From the NCBI GenBank assembly GCA_026990385.1, contig JALXDL010000113.1, positions 1-33,383 on the forward strand: a stretch of 33,383 bases of DNA. The letters are read 5' to 3'. Position 1 is the first letter of the stretch; the number at the start of each line of letters is the position of its first letter. This DNA comes from DRKI01 sp011051875 (GTDB lineage Bacteria; Desulfobacterota; Desulfobulbia; Desulfobulbales; Desulfobulbaceae). The notes under the pieces are model-generated. The model searched no databases, was not told the origin of the DNA, and saw nothing but the letters and a program-made list of their open reading frames with translations. Below are positions 25,801 through 30,543 of this stretch, one piece after another. A program made the position numbers and the translations under genes.

Positions 25801-26113
25801 CTGCCAGGACAGCGAACCCCTGGGAGCGGTATATACCGACACAGACGGTGACGGCATGGACGATGACTGGGAGCGGTTCTATTTCTCTTCCCTGACCCGG
25901 GCCTCGACCACCAGCGACGCCGATGGTGACAGGTATTCCGATCTAAACGAGTACCGGAACTGGCGGGACGGCATCCTTGACCCCCTGGGTAGTGCCTTCG
26001 ATCCGGTGCTGCAGAATGCGGCTGGTGGTGAAAACTACGGAATCGGCCTGTCGAACCATGCATTCTGGATGATGGTCCTGCCCGCCATCACCCGGGGAGA
26101 GGTGGGCCGGTAG
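16868..26113 (+). CDS. Giant exported calcium-binding multidomain surface protein (adhesin-like)
   Basis: About 3081 aa. A Sec signal peptide (GTFFPLLFLILVFALPATAAG) starts it. Domains in order (approximate residues): two PA14-like beta modules, 105-215 and 263-383; an Asp-repeat cluster, 390-480; FG-GAP/VCBS-type propeller repeats, 580-875 (GDVDGDGRKEILVAHN); a long alpha/beta region; two adjacent hydrophobic segments, ~1265-1302; a Cys-rich module with eight Cys, 1403-1462; a possible beta-trefoil, 1610-1754; ~19 thrombospondin-3-like DxDxDGxxD repeats, 1761-2222; a Rossmann-like segment, 2230-2320; an Ig-like Big_5 domain, ~2590-2687; and a cadherin-like domain, 2690-2810. DTDGDGMDDDWE and DADGDRYSDLNEY lie near the end. 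No LPXTG motif or C-terminal anchor is visible. An upstream GTG (16862) is an alternative start. Confidence 0.8.
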   Translation: MACSRSLPVLKPTGTFFPLLFLILVFALPATAAGEETPGSSGLDFPDLLAESIARDARENSLRMVVRENSWQQSPLSHDELARCVETDSSWNPDRSGIGLSDQARLESNPYGLNRGITVRFSGFFRADEAGDWGFAINAAGAGEIEIDGRVAASWYGDHESASFFDDHASTVNLAAGWHRVVVRYAVPDSREAYVEARFRGPSGERWLQFSTENLSLRTFPMVDGLLLVNRKNTRQAQPENSNTLYQAVEEFSRPESGFYGWSTVNGIDQDGNINGDDTFYTSRYEAYFSVDEAMAGDWRFAIDSGDAAELEIDGQAAVAWYGGHEPAGDQSHNATVTLAPGWHRLVLRSAIGTANPPLVRAMFQAPGDTDWRPLSVAELPLRSFFHDLDGDGLDNDLEGILGTGVEQEDSDVDGLGDFAEAMLDSNPVRPDSNNDGLADSVEFASTSSDPDGDGTANLWDDDNDNDGVVDGLDMSPFSSTGHDTRFRVRITTSGKHTALQFEVRPENPMNLLLNGQKFDWPYDTRGQMQDRDNSTEDITLVPMLELTATLLPSQEEVKENGIIIADDSLLRTTNGHFTHNDGFGVGDVLGTGTPQLVVGWDKDRVITVRDHDGNELTRFDSVFSTGDKLLVADVLGDDRAEILVFNEYNSSLYVYSGEGHLITRKEIVYDRESAVAAGDYCDDANVMDTPADFNSEVVVGNPATGKLWVFAITDLNEGYALRAITSEEKTFSVDDGLAMGDVDGDGRKEILVAHNVDDRLVIYHYRKNGPSFDRVASLDVDYDRSDALAAMDILPSDDQASPRYGEEIIVLKRGGGGIVYTEAAREEEGDMPDLAYSTGDGYSVSDFYGAGQQDIILASDTSNAVHVYNPRTRKAYVPLVPVLDQGTPVAFQGRMVYNATGGPAVLNADVRLVWFVVGKSDTAEDPHAGNTVLLAKYPDTFQLVGFSATEFRGESVALFYNQGSETEARDEVGTAYLYLQEHFLESSTSLEESSQDMAAEGLDLSRTDIATLSWDYERARWTREQLENLVNQVLPDGIYPVLVGGVSRSATIGLADILAENDPGDTLLAADLQHRPTRSLKSIKMNWYDTTTGVVSPLGTDRLDSLVDGWGLDPEDALHSLAVILVASMGQTGTPSYHIEPRRDALAYVRQLGTGLVRVVLAGKDANNLYQTTRLFLSGKATMPLAGLRTPVSGWGRIYKLQTSGSFFTRFGVSLETVQKVSRVFTELGGPLAVATAAYTFYRIGSATGWSPEGTLVALRYGTAQMMYLMSLTMIGLMGPPGAFIVTAIVVADVVLWMQDKETFSDKIVGWMAGRVDADLSPTPDFWITASRFSITDPDDDGLTVGDRLEYRFRATETMTRYSESEETDEERDMYIRDMRASILRPRALFRNIVGNHTSACRQKEEELDWWGGTAPCDIPCTKGRWYRCTGPDEACGELEECAANTEDDCESRYTKCLDGRLAVTLGLNDWPGTDRGHSRYVVDESSTDDRERRIWDFGAWLEPQQPTTDLAQAVQIRTELTLRLRKCDRNMVSGNCDSLRRSTETDEGIDTPITLHLDVLPATLEDFVTWSEITPLDRDKDGIADALETADNGPSWFNISGQTTDTEVYGALDAGGEQPDGTADFALFNARSTGPESRRRWQLVYEGDGLYAIVNQNNRDQGWPSFLTGHSDGSAWLETDSGDLSRWRIQPLRDDLVAVVNEGLSQAAGNRVGLSLPAGYQADAASPVKLLSTNDAVAQPLWRITLKGGGTDSRLRDSDGDGLSDLVELLGPVRGLFVDAMNPDTDGDGLSDGEELRLGTDPVRRDTDGDGLDDHQEVAGWQVTVGFNGKIYTRRVFSNPLVPDSDGDGLDDHQEFAAVSALNPVSRDTDGDGVPDNLDPDPVNPPPGSVNSDGDDLYDVTETTGWEITVTAATGTETRHVSSAVDDADTDDDGLLDHQEYGISDPTSVDTDGDGLLDGDEIALQTDILDFDTDDDGLADGAEVHTYLTSPLAADTDSDGLNDAYEINSLGTDPLLADTDSDGLNDPDELVHGTSATNADTDGDTLTDGAEVNIHHTNPLLADSDADGLRDDAEIFIHHTDPGREDSDGDSLSDPVELAYDCTPFFATLDPLHADSDGDGLSDAEEVNDSPSTSPCTADTDGDGLNDGRELAMGTDPNNPDTDGDTIRDGDEMNRYGTDPLLTDTDGDNLDDQYEINGTGTDPASVDTDGDSIPDDMDPDTLHLSQLNIPQVLVLFDRVVSRQGAIVATLEDLLGENNVLVGTPADFPDLASYPYILMLGLPDAQAPDGSVGRMMDELLDDETKADMLAWQQALDQGVSGEELTSAMIRSIRARFATSAVPAYNGLPAGGYGTMPPPPPGPQVDLGLEHSLIVMLSEPQPHDGAKLISMLVSLRRIFWENFAKTEWVPSGGEISSFLVNGITQTGAEISTATLRAPSNAGMAVLAAYPEDLAVHPLNQSSGLAAGESPLGNYVLAELAASNLNTLPPASVGLQEATLRFYYRSLDLDRSVPRDGDADDIGDLNEETLHLYRWDDTSGAFVAVSGTLDTTNVTIDGVEYDGFFACTTTQFGLFALAGIPRPDTTVPGAPAVVATDPADGATGVAVDNPIVVTFSEPVAAVDLDQVDMDGAVVLSTVLSGNTLTITHDGLVAGATYRVSIPGLVVMDAAGNFNEPYSWGFTAREANSIPFANDDDLSCAEDGSLTVNVMDDHGHGIDQDTDGDPISIIAVNGEAAKVDVQVPGSSGGLFRLGADGSLSFTTNGDFDALPAGVEMETSMVYTLGDGLGSDTATVTVTVQGVNSRPVLDGEDRFLRPVAGNAGNDNGSGSDGDNDDSDNYDNPGDPVSRVIASSGLAFDADGDSLGIAVVGVDNTRGVWQYHLAGDKWLGMNPLLSDRHALLLPPEARIRFVPDARLNCAATSMLRFRLWDQSAGLAGDLNHDTTLGDGCSLLAALAVTEIGQVPGLPEIGDVDGDGIANCQDSEPLGAVYTDTDGDGMDDDWERFYFSSLTRASTTSDADGDRYSDLNEYRNWRDGILDPLGSAFDPVLQNAAGGENYGIGLSNHAFWMMVLPAITRGEVGR
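22142..23530 (+). repeat. Coding array of ~19 thrombospondin type 3-like calcium repeats
   Basis: Within the giant gene, near-identical DNA units of the type gaC-acg-gac-ggc-gac-ggg-ctc recur about every 60-100 bp, each encoding D[TS]D[GS]DGL[SNDL]D. The variants DSDADGLRD, DTDGDTLTD, DTDGDTIRD and DSDGDSLSD also occur. The Asp/Asn/Gly positions match calcium-coordinating loops. High DNA identity between units makes recombination or copy-number change plausible. A shorter cluster of the same type lies at 18031-18300. Confidence 0.85.
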
Positions 26114-26138
26114 AGATGCCGCGGTTTGCCGTTTCTGC

Positions 26139-28064
26139 TCAGCCCTTGCGCAGGACCCGCTTGTCGCCGATGCGGATGGTGAGCTTGATCTTGTCGAAGT
26201 ATTCGAGCAGGGGGATGGAGAACTTGCGGGTCAGGCCGGTCAGCTCCTTGAAACGGGGGGCGTCGATCTCGCCCTCGCGTTCGATGAAGGAACGGAGTCG
26301 ATCCTGGAGCTCGGCCAGGGCTCCGGCGTGGAAATAGAGGGCCTCGTTGACCTTGACCAGCCGCTTGTCCTGGACCAGGAGGTCGATCACCTGGCGGATC
26401 CGGGACTGGGGAAATTCGGCAAAGGTCGCCAGCGTGTCCTTGAGATTCGGCGGCGTCAGGCCGGCCTCACGGTAGAGACGTTCGATCTTCTCCCGCATCT
26501 CCTGCTCGTCCACCTGCAGGGTGACCTCGTGGCCGGCCAGCCGGACCTCGGCCCCCTCCTGGGCGATCTTCTTTTTCCGGGCCAGGGTGGACAGGGCATG
26601 GTGGAAGAGCTTCTGGTCGATGCCGGGCCGGAGCTGCGAGCGCAGCTCCTCCTTGGCCAGGCCGCTTTTGAGCGGGTTGGCCTCGTGGTAGGCGGCCAGA
26701 AAGTCCAGGATGGCGCTGGTGACGCGCTCCAGGGTGGCGGCGGTGATCAACCGCTGGGTCTCGGACTCCACCACCAGGATACTGCCCCGGGAGACGGGCT
26801 GCTGCAGGAGTTTTTTCAGCTTCTTGCCAAAGACGCCCAGCCGGGTGGCGAGCTGGTCCGCGGTGATGCCGGCAAGCCCGCTTTCCTCGAGAAAGAGGAG
26901 CATCCGTTCCTCGTCACTGCCGTCGGTGTAGACGGCAAAGATCTCGCGGTTGCGCCGACGGTCCCGCTCCAGGGTGCGCTTGCGTTTGCGGGGCGCGTTG
27001 TTGAGGATGGTGCCGCCGCCGATGGTGGTGATGGGCGAGTAGCTGCGGATCACGTAGCGGTCGCCGGGCCAGACCGCCACCGGTTCCTGGAGGATAAGCT
27101 GGACATTGGCGTCGCTGCCCGGTTCGACGGTATCCTCTTCCATCAGGACCACGCGGCCGACGATCTCCCGGGTGCCGACATGGACCCGCACCTGGGTCCG
27201 GTTCTTGAGCTCTTTCCCGTTGCTGGCCAGGTAGTGGAGCCTGGCGTCCAACAGGGTGGAGGGCGTCATGGAACCCGGCGTGGCGGCCAGGTCGCCGCGG
27301 TTGATCTCGTCCTTTTCCACACCCTGCAGGTTGATGGCCGTGCGGTGGCCGGCCTCCACCACGTCCACCTCCCGGCCGTGCACCTGGATGCCGCGGATCT
27401 TGGCCTTCAGGCCGCCGGGATAGAACACCAGATCGTCACCGACGCCGATCCGGCCGGAGAGGGAAGTGCCGGTGATCACGGTGCCGAAACCCTTCATGGA
27501 GAAGACCCGGTCCACGGCCAGGCGGAAGGGACCGAACTCTTCGTGGAAGTCCATGGCCCGCACCTTTTGGTCCAGGACCTCCGTGACCTGGTCGATGCCC
27601 TCGCCGGTGACCGAGGAGACCGCCACCAGGGGAGCGTCCTCGAGAAAGGAGTCCCGGAAGAACTCCCGCACCTCCTCCTCCACCATCTCCAGCCACTCCT
27701 CTTCCACCATGTCCTTCTTGGTCAGGATGATCAGGCCGTCCCGGACCCCGAGCAGACGGCAGATATCGAAGTGTTCCCTGGTCTGGGGCATGATGCCCTC
27801 GTCGGCCGCGATGATGAAGGCCACCATGTCCATGCCGGCGGCGCCGGCCACCATGTTGCGGATGAACTTTTCGTGGCCCGGCACGTCGACAATGCCCAGG
27901 CGGTGGCCGCAGGGCAGGTCGAGATGGGCAAAGCCCAGTTCGATGGTGATGCCGCGCTTCTTCTCCTCCTTGAGGCGGTCGGTCTCAATGCCGGTCAGGG
28001 CGCGGATGAGGCTGGTCTTGCCATGATCGACATGGCCGGCGGTGCCGAGGATGATCTCACGCAT
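26139..28064 (-). CDS. selB: Selenocysteine-specific translation elongation factor SelB
   Basis: A 641-aa GTPase. The G1 motif is GTAGHVDHGKTSLIRAL (residues 8-24), G2 is KKRGITIELGFAHLDLP, G3 is DVPGHEKFIRN and G4 is TKKD. GTIIR-like beta-barrel domains 2-3 follow, and the C-terminal ~250 residues form winged-helix domains that read the SECIS hairpin (RLGVFGKKLKKLL, then SQLRPGIDQKLFHHALSTLA, then RKFSIPLLEYFDKI). Its presence implies selenoprotein synthesis, with selA, selC and selD outside the window. It is the third gene of a minus-strand run after mrp and the MBL gene (37-nt gap) and converges on the giant gene with only 25 nt between stops. Length is typical for bacterial SelB. Confidence 0.96.
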   Translation of the reverse strand: MREIILGTAGHVDHGKTSLIRALTGIETDRLKEEKKRGITIELGFAHLDLPCGHRLGIVDVPGHEKFIRNMVAGAAGMDMVAFIIAADEGIMPQTREHFDICRLLGVRDGLIILTKKDMVEEEWLEMVEEEVREFFRDSFLEDAPLVAVSSVTGEGIDQVTEVLDQKVRAMDFHEEFGPFRLAVDRVFSMKGFGTVITGTSLSGRIGVGDDLVFYPGGLKAKIRGIQVHGREVDVVEAGHRTAINLQGVEKDEINRGDLAATPGSMTPSTLLDARLHYLASNGKELKNRTQVRVHVGTREIVGRVVLMEEDTVEPGSDANVQLILQEPVAVWPGDRYVIRSYSPITTIGGGTILNNAPRKRKRTLERDRRRNREIFAVYTDGSDEERMLLFLEESGLAGITADQLATRLGVFGKKLKKLLQQPVSRGSILVVESETQRLITAATLERVTSAILDFLAAYHEANPLKSGLAKEELRSQLRPGIDQKLFHHALSTLARKKKIAQEGAEVRLAGHEVTLQVDEQEMREKIERLYREAGLTPPNLKDTLATFAEFPQSRIRQVIDLLVQDKRLVKVNEALYFHAGALAELQDRLRSFIEREGEIDAPRFKELTGLTRKFSIPLLEYFDKIKLTIRIGDKRVLRKG

Positions 28065-28101
28065 GGTGGAACAGGAACCTGGTCAGACGGGAAAGGGACA
28101 T

Positions 28102-28731
28102 CTAGACGAGAAAGGGATTGCTGCGCGCCTCTTCCCCGATGGTGGAGCGGGCGCCGCCATAGCCGTGCCCCGGCCAGACCACGGTCTCGGGTGGCAGGGT
28201 CAGGAGCCTGGTGCGGATGGAACGGCTGAGCTCGTCCGTGGAGCCGCCGGGAAAGTCGGTCCGGCCGACGCCGCCGACAAAGAGGGTGTCGCCGGTGAAA
28301 CAGTCGGGCGCGTTGTAGAGGCAGATGCCGCCGGGGCTATGGCCCGGGGTATGGATGACGGTGAGGCTTTCGTTGCCAAAGGTGATGGTGTCCTTGTCCT
28401 CGACCAGGATATCCGGCGGTGGTGATTCGGGCAGGCCGAGCTGGGAGAAAAAACCCTGGATGTCGGCCCGGCCGAAGAACTCGGCGTCTGCCCGGTGCAT
28501 GACAATGGCCGCGCCCGTGGCTTCCTTGAGCGGCCCGTTGCCACAGACGTGGTCCGGGTGGCCATGGGTGGCGATGAGGTACTCCACCTGCAGGCCGTTC
28601 TGCCTGCAGGTGGAGAGGATCCGCTCCTCGTCGCCGCCCGGGTCGATGATGGCAGCCCTGTTGGTCTCCTCGCAGGAGACGATGTAGCAGCAGACGCCCA
28701 TCATGCCGACAGTGAGTTGCTCGATGCGCAT
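28102..28731 (-). CDS. Metallo-beta-lactamase-fold hydrolase (glyoxalase II-like)
   Basis: A 209-aa protein with the full MBL metal signature. THGHPDHVCGNG (HxHxDH) begins at about residue 55. A later His lies in IHTPGHSPGGICLY, Asp in CFTGDTLFVGGVGRTDFP, and the C-terminal His in VVWPGHGYGG. The short form without the glyoxalase C-terminal helical domain is common in the YcbL/GLX2-like class, which hydrolyses thioesters such as S-lactoylglutathione or related adducts. AGGA lies about 6 nt before ATG 28731. It sits 30 nt downstream of mrp and 37 nt upstream of selB in a likely operon. The substrate is not determinable. Confidence 0.88.
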   Translation of the reverse strand: MRIEQLTVGMMGVCCYIVSCEETNRAAIIDPGGDEERILSTCRQNGLQVEYLIATHGHPDHVCGNGPLKEATGAAIVMHRADAEFFGRADIQGFFSQLGLPESPPPDILVEDKDTITFGNESLTVIHTPGHSPGGICLYNAPDCFTGDTLFVGGVGRTDFPGGSTDELSRSIRTRLLTLPPETVVWPGHGYGGARSTIGEEARSNPFLV

Positions 28732-28761
28732 GATCTGTTCCTGTGGTTTCGCGAACCGGTA

Positions 28762-29727
28762 TCAGCAGTCGCAGCTATCGGGATTGCAACCGCCCGAGCC
28801 GCAGGCGCAGCTGCTCTCCGTGGCCGGGTTGATGGTGTTCAGTGTGACAGAGCCCTGGGGCGGCAGCCGCTTTTCCACCGCCTCCACCACCTTGGCAAAG
28901 GCCTCGGTGGCCGGGGTCTTCTCCCCGGAGGAGAGATAGGGCCGGCCCGAGTCGCCGGCGATCACCACCCGCGGATCCATGGGAACGCGTCCCAGGAAGG
29001 GGAGGTCGAATTCGCGGGCCGTCTTCTCGCCGCCGCCGGAGCTGAAGATGTCCACGGTCTCGCCGCAGTGGGGGCAGACAAACCCGGACATGTTCTCCAC
29101 CACGCCGACAATGGGCATCTCCACGGTCTTGCAGAAGTTGATGGACTTGCGCACGTCGGCCAGGGCCACGGCCTGGGGCGTGGTCACCACCAGGGCCTGG
29201 ACGCCGGGGATGGTCTGGGCGACCGACAGGGGTTCGTCGCCGGTGCCCGGGGGCGCGTCGACGATGAGATAGTCCAGCTCGCCCCAGTCCATGTCAGCCA
29301 CGAACTGGCGGATGGCCTGGATCTTGAGCGGTCCGCGCCAGATGATGGCGTCGTCCCGGTTCTTCATCATGTATTCGAGCGAGACCACCTTGAGCCGGTC
29401 ATTGTAGACCAGGGGCGGCACCAGGTCGGCAGGGTTCTGCGGCGGCTTCAGGGTACCTTTCAGGTCCAGCATCCGGCAGATGTCCGGGCCGTGCAGGTCC
29501 ACGTCCATCAGGCCGACCTTGTGGCCGCGTCCGGCCAGGGCCAGGGCCAGGTTCACGGCCACGGTGGACTTGCCCACTCCGCCCTTGCCGCTCATGACCA
29601 GGATCTTGTTCCTGATTTTGCCAAGTGATCTGTTGATGGCGATGTCCTGCTGTGCCAGGTGGGCGTCCGCCGACCCGCAGGTGCCCTGCTGGTTTGATCC
29701 GCAGGAGCTTCCGCATGAACTGCTCAT
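28762..29727 (-). CDS. mrp: Mrp/NBP35-type iron-sulfur carrier ATPase
   Basis: A 321-aa P-loop NTPase. The deviant Walker A is GKGGVGKST (residues 47-55), followed by the switch region GLMDVDLHGPDICRML, then LIVDAPPGTGDEPLSVAQ and VCPHCGETVDIFSSGGG (the CxxC of Mrp dimers). It carries two added Cys patches: an N-terminal C5-x3-C9-x7-C17 and a C-terminal tail with five Cys ending in DSCDC. The family assembles and transfers [4Fe-4S] clusters to apoproteins; N-terminal Cys motifs are known from NBP35. ATG 29727 is chosen over an ORF start at 29967 because GGAGG lies 7 nt upstream and the earlier codons cross the structured leader. It heads the mrp-MBL-selB run. Confidence 0.93.
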   Translation of the reverse strand: MSSSCGSSCGSNQQGTCGSADAHLAQQDIAINRSLGKIRNKILVMSGKGGVGKSTVAVNLALALAGRGHKVGLMDVDLHGPDICRMLDLKGTLKPPQNPADLVPPLVYNDRLKVVSLEYMMKNRDDAIIWRGPLKIQAIRQFVADMDWGELDYLIVDAPPGTGDEPLSVAQTIPGVQALVVTTPQAVALADVRKSINFCKTVEMPIVGVVENMSGFVCPHCGETVDIFSSGGGEKTAREFDLPFLGRVPMDPRVVIAGDSGRPYLSSGEKTPATEAFAKVVEAVEKRLPPQGSVTLNTINPATESSCACGSGGCNPDSCDC

Positions 29728-29746
29728 GTTATGCCTCCAGTCATAT

Positions 29747-29902
29747 ATGAAAAAAGAAAAAAAAGTATGATCAAAACAGGGCATGGGCCTGGCAGCCCGG
29801 TGCCGGCCGGTCATCCGGTTCGGGATTGCGGCAGGAACAGGGGGATTCCCGGGGCCAGGGAGCCTCCGGCCGCAGATCCTGTTGTCGACCGGATCATACT
29901 TT
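29747..29902 (-). promoter_or_regulatory. Structured leader/attenuator-like element upstream of mrp
   Basis: Read toward mrp, AAAGTATGATC (29902-29892) pairs perfectly with GATCATACTTT (29772-29762), and inside it AACAGG (29883-29878) pairs with CCTGTT (29780-29775). The ~97 GC-rich nucleotides between contain further helices (TGCGGC with GCCGCA; CCTGGC with GCCAGG). The 3' arm runs straight into a T tract (eight T, one C, six T), then ~20 nt to the mrp ATG, with GGAGG at 7-nt spacing. This is the layout of a terminator-type leader. No known riboswitch consensus was recognised. If transcription starts within the 5' arm (TATGAT there resembles a -10), the outer helix could not form. Confidence 0.42.
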
Positions 29903-29977
29903 AATGCCGGTCTGCTGAAAAGCAATGAAAAAATATCTGTCTCCGGTCGGGCCGGGCCGTCTGCCACTGTGTTTTTG

Positions 29978-30007
29978 TTGATTTATATTTGTCAGAACCG
30001 TTATAGT
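29978..30007 (+). promoter_or_regulatory. Sigma-70-type promoter of hsp20-lon-ftsY
   Basis: TTGATT (29978-29983) and TATAGT (30002-30007, 5 of 6 matches) are 18 nt apart in an AT-rich patch, giving a leader of ~80 nt before the Hsp20 ATG. No CIRCE element or sigma-32-type CTTGAA/CCCCAT pair was found, so heat control is not visible in this DNA. Confidence 0.45.
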
Positions 30008-30096
30008 GATTATCTCTATCTTCGGACAGATTTCCGTGGCCGTACCCGCGGCGATCGGCCTGGAAACCGTGGAGTGCACAAGTGCGGGAGGACCTG

Positions 30097-30540
30097 ATGG
30101 ATCCGTTGAGCAAGAAACTGTTTAAGGAACTCGAAGAGATGCAGCAGCAGACCGGCCGCATGTTGCGCAACATGGCGCTGACCGGGATGATGCCCATGCG
30201 GTCCGGCAGCTGGCAGCCACCGGCGGACGTCTACGAGGCCGAGACCGAGGTCTATGTCTATTTCGACCTGGCCGGTGTGGACCGGGACAGCCTGGACGTG
30301 GTCGTGGACGAGCACCAGGTCCGGATCAACGGCAGGCGGCAGTTGCCGACCCGGGAGTCCATCGCCTGTATTCACCAGCTCGAGATAGAGGTCGGCGCCT
30401 TCGGCCGCACGGTGAGCCTGCCGGCGGTGGTCGATGTCGGGGGCGCGGTGTCAGAGTACCGTAACGGTATCCTGGTCATCACCCTGCCCAAGAAAAAGAG
30501 ACGGGGAAAGATTCACATCAGGATCAGCCCTGGAGAGTGA
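30097..30540 (+). CDS. Small heat-shock protein Hsp20 (alpha-crystallin domain)
   Basis: A 147-aa ATP-independent holdase. A ~45-residue N-terminal region with Met-rich helix is followed by the alpha-crystallin domain (PPADVYEAETEVYVYFDLAG, then a loop, then VSLPAVVDVGGAVSEYRNGILVITLPKK), with the conserved GIL-like NGILVITLP at the end. ATG 30097 is preferred to an in-frame GTG at 30082 because GGGAGGA (30086-30092) is placed correctly only for the ATG. Its stop is 3 nt from lon, so the two are cotranscribed, pairing a chaperone with the protease that clears damaged protein. Confidence 0.9.
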   Translation: MDPLSKKLFKELEEMQQQTGRMLRNMALTGMMPMRSGSWQPPADVYEAETEVYVYFDLAGVDRDSLDVVVDEHQVRINGRRQLPTRESIACIHQLEIEVGAFGRTVSLPAVVDVGGAVSEYRNGILVITLPKKKRRGKIHIRISPGE

Positions 30541-30543
30541 CCC

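Noticed and set aside
26328..28229. A long plus-strand frame opposite selB
   Set aside because: SelB motifs are complete on the minus strand, and the plus frame has no recognisable protein features.
29762..29902. Known riboswitch, tRNA-Sec, 6S or SRP RNA as an explanation of the mrp leader
   Set aside because: No cobalamin B12-box, no tRNA T-arm with a TCA anticodon and no SRP GGAAG loop were found; the element is left as unidentified.
30060..30096. A CIRCE heat-shock operator before hsp20
   Set aside because: Only GAGTGC resembles one half-site; no inverted partner with 9-nt spacing is present.
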